Assembly (NCBI GenBank): GCA_005405945.1
Contig: BJHW01000001.1
Location: forward strand, 7,502,001 to 7,566,000
Direction: 5' to 3'
Length of the DNA: 64,000 bases
Source: Streptomyces violaceusniger
Lineage (GTDB): Bacteria; Actinomycetota; Actinomycetes; Streptomycetales; Streptomycetaceae
Below are positions 10,881 through 19,950 of this stretch, one piece after another. Positions within the stretch are counted from its first letter, which is position 1. The number at the start of each line of letters is the position of its first letter. A program made the translations under genes and the position numbers. The notes below the pieces were generated by a model. That model made no database searches and was not told the DNA's origin. It worked only from the letters and a program-made list of their open reading frames with translations.

Positions 10881-11968
10881 CTGACCAGGAGGGGCGGAAG
10901 CTGCAGCAGATCGTGCGCCGGGGCGGCACCAGTTCGGTGCGCTACCGGCGGGCGATGATGCTGTTGGCCTCGGCCGGCGGGAACCGGGTGCCGGTGATCG
11001 CGAAGCTGGTGCAGGCCGATGAGGACACTGTCCGGGATGTGATCCACCGGTTCAACGAGATCGGCCTGGCCTGTCTGGACCCTCGGTGGGCGGGAGGCCG
11101 TCCCCGCCTTCTCAGCCCTGACGACGAGGACTTCGTCGTGCAGACGGCCACTACCCGCCCGACCAAGCTCGGCCAGCCCTTCACCCGCTGGTCCATCCGC
11201 AAACTCGCCGCCTACCTGCGGAAAGTGCACGGCCGCGTCATCCGGATCGGCCGCGAAGCGTTACGGTGCCTGCTCGCCCGCCGCGGCGTCACCTTCCAGC
11301 GGACCAAGACGTGGAAGGAGTCGCCCGACCCCGAGCGCGACACCAAGCTGGACCGCATCGAGGAGGTGCTGGAGCGTTTCCCGGACCGCGTATTCGCGTT
11401 CGACGAGTTCGGGCCGCTCGGCATCCGGCCAACCGCCGGGGCATGCTGGGCCGGGCAAGGCCGACCCGAGCGGCATCCCGCGACGTACCACCGCACCCAC
11501 GGGGTGCGCTACTTCCACGGCTGCTACTCGATCGGCGACGACACCCTGTGGGGCGTCAACCGCCGCAAGAAGGGCGCCGCGAACACTCTGGCCGCGCTGA
11601 AGTCGATCCGCGCCGCCCGGCCCGATGGCGCCCCGATCTACGTGATCCTGGACAACCTGTCCGCCCACAAAGGCGCCGACATCCGCCGCTGGGCGAAGAA
11701 AAACAAGGTCAACCTGTGCTTCACCCCGACCTACGCGTCCTGGGCCAACCCGATCGAGGCCCACTTCGGACCACTGCGGCAGTTCACCGTCGCCAACTCC
11801 AACCACCACAACCACATCGCCCAGACGCGCGCCCTGCACGGCTACCTGCGCTGGCGGAACAGGAACGCCCGCCATCCCGACGTGCTGGCCGCCCAACGGC
11901 GCGAGCGCGCCCGCATCCGTAGTGAGAAGGGCATCCGCTGGGGCGGGCGACTGGCGAAAGCGGCGTGA
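10850..11968 (+). CDS. IS630-family DDE transposase
   Basis: The 372-residue protein starts at GTG 10850 (MAEPVRVRRLTDQEGRKLQ). It has an N-terminal helix-turn-helix region (residues about 5-110) and the IS630 DDE catalytic domain, with acidic residues visible in VFAFDEFGPLG, YVILDNLSAHKG and WANPIEAHFGPL. An ATG 42 bases further upstream is in frame but gives a non-conserved extension. The catalytic triad and the frame are intact, so the transposase should be active. It catalyses cut-and-paste movement into TA targets. Confidence 0.9.
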   Translation: MAEPVRVRRLTDQEGRKLQQIVRRGGTSSVRYRRAMMLLASAGGNRVPVIAKLVQADEDTVRDVIHRFNEIGLACLDPRWAGGRPRLLSPDDEDFVVQTATTRPTKLGQPFTRWSIRKLAAYLRKVHGRVIRIGREALRCLLARRGVTFQRTKTWKESPDPERDTKLDRIEEVLERFPDRVFAFDEFGPLGIRPTAGACWAGQGRPERHPATYHRTHGVRYFHGCYSIGDDTLWGVNRRKKGAANTLAALKSIRAARPDGAPIYVILDNLSAHKGADIRRWAKKNKVNLCFTPTYASWANPIEAHFGPLRQFTVANSNHHNHIAQTRALHGYLRWRNRNARHPDVLAAQRRERARIRSEKGIRWGGRLAKAA

Positions 11969-11999
11969 CCATGGGAACAGCACCGGCGACACTGACGCC

Positions 12000-12338
12000 A
12001 TGACCGTTGATCGTGGAGCAGTTCAGGCCAGCTGGAACCGGACCCGTAACCACCTCGACGCCGCCCGGGCCCACCTGACGGGCCTGGCGAACATCGACCT
12101 CTCAGCGACGCTTGAGTTCCTGGAGCACAACGAGCTGGAACTGGCCTTCGACTGTCTCGTCGATCTCGGTCACGACCTCGACCTGCCGCTGGCCTTCTGG
12201 CAGCACCTCGACCGAGCGGCTCGTGAAATGGGGCTCTACAGCGACGCGCTGCACACACCCCACCTCACGGCTGCCGACCTCTGCCGCCGCCACCTCGCAG
12301 CTGCCTCCGAGCAGGAGCGACCCCCGCTAACCCGGTAA
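12000..12338 (+). CDS. Passenger ORF inside the IS, resembles MafI-type immunity proteins
   Basis: A 112-residue ORF starting ATG 12000 (MTVDRGAVQASWNRTRNHLD), 31 bases after the transposase stop and ending within the right inverted repeat. The core segment LEFLEHNELELAFDCLVDL and the following DLPLAFWQHLDRAAREMGL resemble the small helical MafI-like immunity proteins common in Streptomyces. That match is from memory of the pattern, not a search. A non-transposase gene is unusual for an IS630 element of 1.6 kb. It could instead be an uncharacterised accessory protein of this IS group. The reading frame and codon use look genuine. Confidence 0.5.
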   Translation: MTVDRGAVQASWNRTRNHLDAARAHLTGLANIDLSATLEFLEHNELELAFDCLVDLGHDLDLPLAFWQHLDRAAREMGLYSDALHTPHLTAADLCRRHLAAASEQERPPLTR

Positions 12339-12357
12339 ACCTTCCCGGTCAGGGCAC
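12327..12357 (-). repeat. Right terminal inverted repeat of the IS630-like element
   Basis: Reverse complement matches 10765-10795. The stop codon of the passenger ORF (12336-12338) lies within it. Confidence 0.85.
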
Positions 12358-12397
12358 TAGCGGACACGATCGCTCTCTGTGAGCCCTCGCTCGCCGC

Positions 12398-13339
12398 TTA
12401 CGGAGCGGGAGTGGTGGAACGGGGGAATGCGGCCGCAGTGGCCAGGTCGTCGGCCGACTTTTGCGAGGGAAGTCCCAGCGGCGTGGCCGCTACAGCCGGG
12501 GTGAACAGCTTGCCCGCCGAACGATGGCCGCGAGCATCCGAGACCACGATCCCTCCGGTCCACTTGCCGGTGGGCGACTGATAGCGATGCTGGAGTTTGC
12601 CGAGCCTCGGGCAGTGTCGGTCCCGGACCTCGTTGAATCCTGGGTGGCAGTGCACATTGCCAGTCAGGTCACCGGCGTAGGTCACGGCTGCGGCCGGCGC
12701 CAAGATCGCAGAAACGATGAGATCGGCGATCTGCAGCCCCAGGTGAGTGTTGCTGTGACCGAAAACGGGAGACTCGGGAAGGTGGGGCATACGGTCCCCG
12801 CCTTTGCCGAATTTCCGCGTAGTAACACAATGCACATTGCCTATGTTGTCGCTCGGATTACGGCTGTCAAGGACAGCGATTCCGCTGCTGGACCGCTCTG
12901 CGAGATAATGCTCGAAGTTCGCGCACAGCGCGGTGACCGCAGATGCGTACATGGCGGCATCGTCATTGACGGCACCATCCTGCTTAACCCAGATGCGAGC
13001 CATCACCGTGCAATCACGTTGCTCGAGGATGTTCAGCAGATGGTCGAGGAGGCCATGAGCCATCCGCCGCTGATTGCGGCCGGTCCGACGGAAGGACTTT
13101 CGGATCGTCTCACCTTTGATCTCGTGGTGGACAACCTGGCTCAGGGTGGGGAGTTTGCGCAGTTCCGGCCGGAACCTCTTTTTAAGAGCGATGAAATCCC
13201 ATGCGAGCGCCTTGACCTGACTCTCCGGAACGGTGAATCCGCCGATCGCCATGACGGGGACCGAGTCCGGTACGGCAGGGTTCAGGACCTGTCCGGTGCC
13301 GGACTCGTCCAGGTAACACAGGTACAAGAGGCTCCCCAC
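12398..13339 (-). CDS. DUF3800 domain-containing protein
   Basis: DUF3800 proteins are predicted nuclease-like (RNase H-like fold) proteins often found in defence and mobile regions. The N-terminal motif YLCYLDESGTGQ and the C-terminal HLGLQIADLIVSAI are the family hallmarks. The open frame extends to 13627, but the domain starts right after a GTG at 13339 or a TTG at 13327. The TTG has GGGGAG four bases upstream and is the better supported initiation site; the GTG lacks an obvious site. The length is about 310 residues. The gene faces the BREX operon tail-to-tail, with its stop 16 bases beyond the ancestral brxHI stop. Its role next to BREX is unknown. Confidence 0.75.
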   Translation of the reverse strand: MGSLLYLCYLDESGTGQVLNPAVPDSVPVMAIGGFTVPESQVKALAWDFIALKKRFRPELRKLPTLSQVVHHEIKGETIRKSFRRTGRNQRRMAHGLLDHLLNILEQRDCTVMARIWVKQDGAVNDDAAMYASAVTALCANFEHYLAERSSSGIAVLDSRNPSDNIGNVHCVTTRKFGKGGDRMPHLPESPVFGHSNTHLGLQIADLIVSAILAPAAAVTYAGDLTGNVHCHPGFNEVRDRHCPRLGKLQHRYQSPTGKWTGGIVVSDARGHRSAGKLFTPAVAATPLGLPSQKSADDLATAAAFPRSTTPAP

Positions 13340-13628
13340 GATGCAAAAACAGCTATGGCCGACCCCAGAACCCTGGGGACGGCCATAGGAGGTGCCACGC
13401 CGGAAAAGTCCGGTCGCAGCGTGGTGTTCGTGCTGCTGAGCAGCGTAGGCCAGCATGCTTCTAGGAGCAACGTCCCTGTTCAAAAACGGGAGATGCTCGC
13501 TCGCCGAGCTGATGAAGTCTGGAGTCGAGGACCGGTCCGCAGTGATGGGCAACCGTGTATGGGTATCGCTAGGGCGACATGGTCCAGTTCGTGCGCACCA
13601 CACAGAGAGCTGGGAGTGTTTGGTCACT

Positions 13629-13665
13629 GGGCTCCCGCCAGACGCAACGCGTCCGGCGGGAGCCC
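13629..13665 (-). terminator. Strong hairpin terminator downstream of the LPMO gene
   Basis: Arms 13629-13645 and 13649-13665 pair over 17 bases with one mismatch around a three-base loop. It begins 17 bases after the LPMO stop on the minus strand. No long T run follows, as is usual in Streptomyces. Confidence 0.8.
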
Positions 13666-13681
13666 GGGGCGGGTGCGCGGC

Positions 13682-14350
13682 TCAGCTGAAGTTCACGTCA
13701 CTGCACAGGAAGTACGTCTGGTCCGTGTGCGACGCCTGCCAGATCGTGTAGACGACGTGGCGGCCGGTGTAGCCGGAGGTGCTGACGTCGATCGAGTAGT
13801 TCTGGCTGGGGGCGTACTTGCCGGTCGTGGCGACCAGTTGCAGGTCACTCCACTTGAGCGGCTGGGTGGTGGGGTCGTAGCCCTGGCGGGACACGTACAC
13901 CTTGAAGTAGTCCGCACCGTGGCTGGCCTGGTCGTACAGCTTGACGGTGAACTTGCCGCCGATCTTCGTCGTCTGCCAGGCGCCCGGCTTGTCCAGCGAG
14001 TTGTAGCGGCCACCCTCGGTGTGGCCACCGCTGCACAGCTGCCCGTCCGGGATCACCGCCGGGAAGTTACCGGCGGAGCCGTTCCGGTACAGCCCGTTCC
14101 AGTTCCACATGGCGTTCGGGTTGTCCTGCCACGCCTGCCAGCACATGGGGTCCTTCTGCGCCATCTCCGGGTTCTGGAAGTCGTCGCCCCAGCGCAGCCA
14201 GCAGCCGTAGTTGCGGGACGCGGGGTCGACGACGGATCCATGGGCGCTCGCGGTGGTGGACCACGGGATCAGGCACAGCAGCACGGCGGCCAGCAGGCCG
14301 AGGGTGCGAGTTGCCCAACGTAAGGAATTGCCGCGCTCATGACAAACCAT
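13682..14350 (-). CDS. Secreted AA10 lytic polysaccharide monooxygenase (chitin/cellulose-active)
   Basis: Copper enzyme that oxidatively cleaves crystalline chitin or cellulose outside the cell. ATG 14350 has GAGGAAG eight bases upstream. A Sec signal peptide of about 37 residues with the hydrophobic core TLGLLAAVLLCLIPW ends STTASA, and the mature protein begins with His (HGSVVDPASRNYGCWLRWG), the N-terminal copper ligand. The second ligand is in CSGGHTEGG. The length (222 residues) is a single AA10 domain without a carbohydrate-binding module. A CebR-type operator lies 45 bases upstream, implying induction by cello-oligosaccharides; this supports cellulose as a relevant substrate. A strong terminator follows. 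Confidence 0.93.
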   Translation of the reverse strand: MVCHERGNSLRWATRTLGLLAAVLLCLIPWSTTASAHGSVVDPASRNYGCWLRWGDDFQNPEMAQKDPMCWQAWQDNPNAMWNWNGLYRNGSAGNFPAVIPDGQLCSGGHTEGGRYNSLDKPGAWQTTKIGGKFTVKLYDQASHGADYFKVYVSRQGYDPTTQPLKWSDLQLVATTGKYAPSQNYSIDVSTSGYTGRHVVYTIWQASHTDQTYFLCSDVNFS

Positions 14351-14715
14351 TTCGCGATCTTCCTCCATCGTCCTTGGGGGAGTGGGAGAGCGGGTGGGAG
14401 CGCTCCCAAAATGGGGGCTTCCCCGAGGACGAGCCCTCGAAACCTTGAGCCCGGGGAGGCGGCGCAACCGGAGGGACGGCTCTGGCGCGGGGCGCACCGG
14501 GCAGCGGCACATCCATGCGGACCGCGACAGGAAGGCGACTCCCACAACGCCCCCGAAGAGGCCGTTCGTGGCGGCCGAGCCCAACTGGCCAATACGTCAA
14601 GAGCGCTTGACCATCAGGCCGCCACCGGACCCACCACCCCCGGCCACCGGCCGACTGCCCACTCACCCAAAGCCTGTCAGTGGCAGCCACCCCAACTCCG
14701 GGTAGTCGGCACGGC
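14351..14715. other. Divergent intergenic region, LPMO and DUF72 genes
   Basis: Besides the CebR box I see no coding sequence here. The upstream part (14420-14700) is GC-rich without a clear promoter motif. Confidence 0.5.
14395..14408. promoter_or_regulatory. CebR-box operator upstream of the LPMO gene
   Basis: The perfect palindrome TGGGAGCGCTCCCA equals the known operator of the LacI-family cellobiose repressor CebR of Streptomyces. It lies 45 bases before the LPMO start codon, where a bound repressor would block transcription. Confidence 0.88.
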
Positions 14716-15608
14716 ATGGGCAAGATTCTGGTCGGTACGTGTTCATGGACGGACCGCGCTCTGGTGTCCAGCGGCTGGTACCCACCGGGGCTGCGTGACC
14801 CGGAGGGAAGACTGCGGCACTACGCCGCCCAGTTCCCGGTGGTGGAGGTCGATGCCACGTACTACTCCCTCCCCAGTGCCCGCAACAGCACCCTGTGGAC
14901 CGAGCGCACCCCGGACGGCTTCCGCTTCGACGTCAAGGCGTTCTCCCTCCTCACCGGCCACCCAACGACCCCGAACGCCCTCCCCGCCGACCTGCGCGAC
15001 GCACTGCCCGGACGAAGGAGCGCGCGCCCGAGGCCCGCAGACATCGATCCGGGGTTGCTCGACGAGGTATGGCAGCGCTTCAGCGGAGCGCTCGACCCAC
15101 TGAAGAAAGCAGGGCGCCTGGGCACCCTGCTCTTCCAATTCCCACCCTGGTTCGCCCCGGGCGACGCACAGGCAAAGCCGTTCCTCGCCCAATGCGCCCA
15201 GCGCACGGCGGGCTGGCCGGTCGCCGTGGAATTCCGACACCCCGCCTGGTGGCAAGAGGACGAGCGTGCAAAGACCTGGGCGGCGCTGAGGGACTGGGGC
15301 ATGTCCGCCGTGGCCGTGGACATGACCCAGAAGTTGCCCACCTCCATACCCCCGGTCACCCCGGTCACCTCCCCCGCCTCGCGGTGACCCGCTTCCACGG
15401 CCGCAACGACGCCTGGGGCACGGGCGCCAAGGAGGAACGCTTTCGCCACACCTACGCCCCGGAGGAACTGACGGAGTGGATCCCCCGCCTCCACGAAATG
15501 GCCGAACAGGCCGACGAGGTCCACGCCCTGTTCAACAACTGCTGCGCCGACGCGGCAGTCCGCGCCGCGGAGTCAATGCGGCAGTTGCTTGGCGCGCCCG
15601 CGGGTTAA
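14716..15608 (+). CDS. DUF72 family protein with one frameshift
   Basis: DUF72 proteins adopt a TIM-barrel fold of unknown enzymatic role. ATG 14716 begins MGKILVGTCSWTDRALVSSG, and GTCSWTD is typical of the family. The frame runs to about 15375 and then breaks; the downstream frame continues LAVTRFHGRNDAWGTGAKEE and ends NNCCADAAVRAAESMRQLLG, the normal C-terminal end with the conserved FHGRN and NN segments. Removing one C from the five-C run near 15371 joins the frames, giving about 297 residues. The gene diverges from the LPMO and I see no functional link between them. Confidence 0.8.
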
Positions 15609-15748
15609 GGGTGACCACCTGGCCGCCGTCAGGCTTTGGCCTGAATCCGCACCAGACATGAGTGTGACATGCACCCTCGTCTGCGCGGCGTCACAAAAGT
15701 ACGCCACAATAAGTCACTTCAGTGGCTGAATCGGGGAGGGCTAACGGG

Positions 15749-16183
15749 GTGACGTTCGCACAAGAGTGGACCCAGCTCAAGCAGAACGCCGCAGGGCGGA
15801 TGAAGCTGGATGGTGCCGAGAAGGAGTCATCGGGCGGAGCGGGGGACCTGAAGTCCAGCAAGGCGGCGTGGCGCAAGGCGGGTGAGGGCGTCGGGTCGCT
15901 GCGTGAAGGCATCCGAAAGGCGCTGACGGAGCTCGATGAGGGGCAGAAGGGGTTGGGCAAGGACGCGGGGTGTCAAACTGCCGCGGCCCAGCGCGCGGTC
16001 CTTGAGTCCTGGATGCGTTACGCCAAGGACGTGAGCAAGCGATGCGGTGAGCTGCGGAAGGCGATGGAGCAGACAGGCCACGACCACGCGAACATCGACC
16101 AAGCGGTCAAGGATGAGGTCGACAAGCTGAAGGCCAAGTACGAGGACACGCCCGCCGTCGGTGGCCGAACCGGGCACGGGTGA
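15749..16183 (+). CDS. Small helical protein, WXG100/ESX-like partner of the DUF1023 hydrolase
   Basis: The 144-residue protein begins at GTG 15749 (MTFAQEWTQLKQNAAGRMKL) with GGGAGGG about ten bases upstream; an in-frame GTG at 15722 is possible but lacks a site. The sequence is charged and predicted all-helical, with coiled-coil-like segments such as KDVSKRCGELRKAMEQ. There is no signal peptide. It stops seven bases before the hydrolase gene. This pairing (helical protein, then DUF1023 protein, then lipoprotein) recurs in Streptomyces, and the first protein resembles WXG100-like substrates or chaperones. The assignment to an ESX route is inference. Confidence 0.65.
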   Translation: MTFAQEWTQLKQNAAGRMKLDGAEKESSGGAGDLKSSKAAWRKAGEGVGSLREGIRKALTELDEGQKGLGKDAGCQTAAAQRAVLESWMRYAKDVSKRCGELRKAMEQTGHDHANIDQAVKDEVDKLKAKYEDTPAVGGRTGHG

Positions 16184-16190
16184 GGCGGGC

Positions 16191-18011
16191 ATGGACTTCA
16201 AGACGCTCAAGGCGCTCAAACCATCGGAGTTCGAAAACGCCGCCGACGGGTATCGCGCGATGGGGAACATGGCGTCGGCAGCCAAAGAGCATATCGACAA
16301 CCAGATAGCGGTCGGGATGCGGAATTCCCTGAAAGGCGAGGCGCTGGAGGCAGCGCAGAGGCAGTTACGGCAGCTGTCGCAGAACTTCCACTACACACAG
16401 GTGGAGTGCGGGCTGATCAGTACGGCACTGAACGGTTTCGCCTTCGATGTGGACGCGGCGAAGAAAAAGCTGGATGCGGCGTTGGAGGATGCCGGGTCTC
16501 ACAAGTTCACAGTGAACTCCGACGGCTCGGTCAGCTATCCAGCGGCCGGCAAGGAGAGCGACGGCAAGAAGCCCGAGGGCGGTAAGGCCGACGGTGTCAC
16601 GGATCCGACCGCGTCAGCGGTCGACCGGCAGGCGGCCAACTTTGACCCCAACCCGAACTTCAAGATTGCCCAGGGCATCGCCAACCGCATCGCGCATGCG
16701 CTGGAGGAGGCCACGGAGGCGGACGAGAAGTGGGCGCCGAAGCTGCGAGCGCTGAAGGCCGACGACGATCTGATCGTTTCGGGCCGTGACTGGGTCGATG
16801 TGAAGTCCGACACCGGCGGGGTCAACAAGGCCGCCAAGGATTACTTGGACTTGATCAAGGACCCGCCGAAGCACGGCACCCCCAAGGAGAACGCCTCGTG
16901 GTGGAAGGGCCTCAGTGAGGAGCAGCGGGCCGAGTACATCACCCTGCACCCCGACTCGGTCGGCCGGATGGACGGACTCCCGGCCGCCGTACGCAGTGAG
17001 GCGAACCAACTCGTGCTCGCGGAGACTCGCGGCGCCGCACAGGGACAGCTCAATGACTGGCTGAAGAAGGAGCCGAAGCACTACGAGCCGTACCTCAATC
17101 CGATGACGGGCACCACTATGGAGAATGTGCAGGTGCCGACGGAGGAGTGGAAGAGGTGGGATGCGAAACGCAAGGAGATCCAGGGCCGTATCGACGGCAT
17201 GGACGCGATCCAGCGGCGCTTCGACACCTACACTGGTGAGGACACACGCCCTTATCTCCTGGGGATCGACAATAAGAATCGCGGGCACGCCATCGTGTCC
17301 ATAGGCAACCCCGACACGGCGGACAATGTGGCCACCTACGTGCCGGGAACCTTCGCCAAGCTGAGTTCTGTCGACGGTGACATCCGCAGGGCGCAGCTTC
17401 TCCAGACGCAGGCGCAGATTGCGGATCCGGCCCACTCGACGGCGTCGGTCCTCTGGCTGGGCTACGACGCGCCCCAGAGCATCATGGGAGAGGCTTCGGA
17501 CACCAAGTACGCCGACCACGCCCGTCAGCCCCTGAACGACTTCCTGACCGGTATCGATACGGCACACGGCGGACATGTGAACTCGACGCTTGTGGGCCAC
17601 AGCTACGGCAGTCTGGTGGCCGGCGAGACCATGCGGGACCACCCCGATGTGCCTGTGGACAACGCGATCGCCGTGGGCAGCCCGGGCATGGGGGTCAAGC
17701 ATGCCGACGACCTGAACATCCCGCGGGACCACATGTGGGCGGCCACCGCCAAGAACGACTTGATCAACCTTGCCCCTCCCAAAGCGGGATTCCTGGCGCC
17801 TTTGAACCCGATGGAGTACGTACGGCTCTTCGACGACCACACGATCGTGCATGGAACCGACCCCACGACCGACGACTTCGGTGGTCAGACGTTCAAGGTC
17901 GCCGATGGGAAGGCCCCCGGCTCGGACGGACTCATGCCCGCTCATTCCCAGTACTGGGAGGGAAAATCCCTCAAACACATGGCCGAGATCGTTACCGGAG
18001 GGCGACCGTGA
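16191..18011 (+). CDS. Alpha/beta hydrolase of the DUF1023 family
   Basis: The 606-residue protein from ATG 16191 (MDFKTLKALKPSEFENAADG) has a GTGAGG ribosome-binding site just upstream; an in-frame GTG at 16161 would overlap the previous gene. The N-terminal 130 residues form a helical WXG-like bundle. The C-terminal half is an alpha/beta hydrolase with nucleophile elbow VGHSYGSLV near residue 467 and conserved VLWLGYDAPQ. The family lacks a characterised substrate; members are probably envelope-associated or exported through a type VII-like route. The stop overlaps the downstream lipoprotein start (GTGA), so the three genes form an operon. Confidence 0.8.
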   Translation: MDFKTLKALKPSEFENAADGYRAMGNMASAAKEHIDNQIAVGMRNSLKGEALEAAQRQLRQLSQNFHYTQVECGLISTALNGFAFDVDAAKKKLDAALEDAGSHKFTVNSDGSVSYPAAGKESDGKKPEGGKADGVTDPTASAVDRQAANFDPNPNFKIAQGIANRIAHALEEATEADEKWAPKLRALKADDDLIVSGRDWVDVKSDTGGVNKAAKDYLDLIKDPPKHGTPKENASWWKGLSEEQRAEYITLHPDSVGRMDGLPAAVRSEANQLVLAETRGAAQGQLNDWLKKEPKHYEPYLNPMTGTTMENVQVPTEEWKRWDAKRKEIQGRIDGMDAIQRRFDTYTGEDTRPYLLGIDNKNRGHAIVSIGNPDTADNVATYVPGTFAKLSSVDGDIRRAQLLQTQAQIADPAHSTASVLWLGYDAPQSIMGEASDTKYADHARQPLNDFLTGIDTAHGGHVNSTLVGHSYGSLVAGETMRDHPDVPVDNAIAVGSPGMGVKHADDLNIPRDHMWAATAKNDLINLAPPKAGFLAPLNPMEYVRLFDDHTIVHGTDPTTDDFGGQTFKVADGKAPGSDGLMPAHSQYWEGKSLKHMAEIVTGGRP

Positions 18012-18969
18012 AACCACGCACCGTGATGGTGGCGGTCGCCCTGCTGGTCGCGACGCTCGCGACGACGGCGTGCGGATCGGAGCAGGACGGGCAGGGGAAA
18101 GACGACGACGCGACATCGAAGCAGGTCACCATGGATGAAGAGCAGGCCACCAAGCGCGCGGAAGAGATCATTCACCAGGCCGTCGACGGCATGTCACCCA
18201 AACCGACTCTCAAGCGGATCGGTCCCGAGCCCGTGGGTCCCTGCGTGGCCCGTGATGATCACGGTTCTGACGATCGGCTGCAACTCAGCCTCAGCTACCA
18301 GCTCACGGGGGTCCCGGGCTCGGCGGCCAAGAAACTGGTGCGGCAGGCCCGGGACGCCTGGGTGAAGCAGGGCTACAAATTCCAGGACTCCGATGAGGAC
18401 TGGTCCAAACCCTTTCCATCGGTCGACATGCGCACCGAACCCGATGACTTCTGGATGGACGCCGTCACCGGGGTCGTGGACCGGGCCAAGGGGAGGGGCT
18501 CGCCTCCATTGTGGTGACCTCGCCCTGCTTCGCCCCCGCCGGTGAGCCCGCGTCCAAGGCCGACAGCACCGCTCTGCACTCGGCTCCGGCCGCCGACGAC
18601 CCCGGTGTGCTCCGTGCCCTCGACCACTCCAGTCGGATCTATGACGCACTCCGGGTCAGGCACGCCTCGCGGGGCGAGGGCAACGGCGTGCGTTCCGTTG
18701 AGGACGCCGATGGCGCCTGGCTCCACCACGACTGGTCTACCGACCCGCTTACCGCCGAGGAGGCAGCCGACGCGATCGGACGGGCACAGGCGTACCTCGA
18801 GAACGCCAACTGGACCGTACGCCACGTCGCCACGGATGCCTCTGTTCCTGCCCTGTTCGCCCTCCACGAAGAGGACAAAACGGTGGTGCAGCTCGTCCCC
18901 TCGGCCGAGGGAACCCTACGTGTCGCGGTGACCACACCCGCCACCCACGTCACCGTCACGGACATCTGA
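18008..18969 (+). CDS. Lipoprotein of the DUF1023 cassette, one frameshift
   Basis: GTG 18008 overlaps the hydrolase stop. The signal peptide VKPRTVMVAVALLVATLATTACGS ends in a lipobox (TTAC), so the protein should be lipid-anchored outside the membrane. The frame runs to about 18493 and then drifts to a stop at 18517. The neighbouring frame continues directly with GLASIVVTSPCFAPAGEP, the expected end of this lipoprotein domain, and runs to 18969 through a second region (SSRIYDALRVRHASRGEG). Adding one G to the G-rich run near 18492 joins them into about 320 residues. It remains possible that 18511-18969 is translated separately. The function is unknown. Confidence 0.65.
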
Positions 18970-19540
18970 CGGCGCCAAACCGCTTCGGGCTCCGGCCATC
19001 CACGCGCGTTGGGCCACCATGGCAGCGGCTTGGCGACTCGCGGGCTGGATGGTCCGGTGCCCCGCTGCCAGAGGGCGGCGACGACTGACCTCCCGGGGAA
19101 GTCGTCGCATGGATCGGACAAGAGGACGCTCGTTGCCGAGCAAAGGCCAACCTGCGGTTTCGTGTGTGCCGCACTGGACTGATCTCGTGGGCCAAGAGCT
19201 CAGCGCCTTTCGGTGGCGTCCGGCTGCGCACACGCGAAAACCCCGCACTCAGCGTCTGAGCTGATGACGGGGTCTGCTGGCACCTTCTGCGAGGTGCCCC
19301 GGCGGGGGACTCGGCAAATGGGGATATATCGAGCCATTGATGAGCGGTGAGCTGGTGATCCAGACGACCTTCCCGGTGCCGGTGCCCCGAGCGCGCACCT
19401 AACCGACCTGCGCTCCGACCGCAGCGCACGGAGCCGCCTACGGTGGCTCGGCCGTGGCAGAGCCACCGGGTGGTGCGAAGAGCCACGCTGCTTCCGCCGC
19501 GCGTGTTGGGCACGCCCGGCAGCGCGCGACGAGCATGCCG
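18970..19540. other. Gene-free stretch carrying dispersed repeat copy A
   Basis: No convincing gene is seen. The segment 19222-19433 is copy A of a repeat also found near 40.0, 50.6 and 57.3 kb. It includes two hairpins that resemble the terminator region downstream of a tRNA gene. Confidence 0.6.
19222..19433. repeat. Dispersed repeat, copy A (longest copy)
   Basis: The left half (to about 19303) nearly matches 57306-57399 and contains the hairpin GGCACCTTCTGCGAGGTGCC. The right half, including GAGCTGGTGATCCAGACGAC, matches 40090-40151 and 50628-50725. The similarity to the 57.3-kb copy ends at the tRNA acceptor stem. Confidence 0.75.
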
Positions 19541-19950
19541 TCAGATCTTGATGACGGTGACGTGTCCGCCGCACAGTGCCGTGATGTCCTCGGAGTCGGA
19601 GGTGAGCACTGTGGTGGGCCCGGGGCGGCGAGAGCGGTGGCGCTGAGCATGGCGTCGATGGCGTACTTGTGGCCGTGCAGGCCGGTGTCGGCCAGGAGGG
19701 CGGCGGCATGACGGGCGACGGCGTCGGTGACCGGCTCGACGACGATACGGGAGAGGGGCCACTCCAGGGCTGGCCGGTTGATTCGTGGGTGGACGACTTC
19801 CGCCAGGGTGGCGGCGCTGGTGATGACCCGGAGGTCGTCGGCGCGGGCCAGGGCGAGTCATCCGGTGACCGTGCGGTCCCGCAGTACGGCCTTGGCGAGG
19901 CTGTCGAGGACCAGGGTGCCGCCGTGTACGGCAGCGGGTGATCGCGTCAT
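19541..19950 (-). pseudogene. vapC: VapC-type PIN-domain toxin, broken by a stop codon and a frameshift
   Basis: ATG 19950 overlaps the vapB stop (ATGA). The N-terminus GGTLVLDSLAKAVLRD carries the first PIN-domain Asp. An in-frame TGA follows TVTG near 19861, after which the same frame continues ADDLRVITSAATLAEVVHPR and HKYAIDAMLSATALA, clearly PIN-like. A further shift is needed near 19620 to reach the normal C-terminal end TTVLTSDSEDITALCGGHV. A nonsense codon plus a frameshift make loss of the ribonuclease toxin likely, although the TGA could be a base-call error. The partner antitoxin gene is intact. Confidence 0.75.

Larger units (their letters stand above)
10763..12359 (+). mobile_element. 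IS630-family insertion sequence inserted at a TA in brxHI
   Basis: The element runs from 10765 to 12357 between TA dinucleotides at 10763-10764 and 12358-12359, the target duplication expected for IS630/Tc1-mariner elements. Its terminal inverted repeats begin GTGCTCTGACCGGGAAGGTT (left) and GTGCCCTGACCGGGAAGGTT (right, reverse complement). The similarity extends over about 31 bases with a few mismatches. It carries a DDE transposase and a second small ORF whose stop codon lies inside the right repeat. The ends are well preserved, so the insertion is probably fairly recent. Confidence 0.9.
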
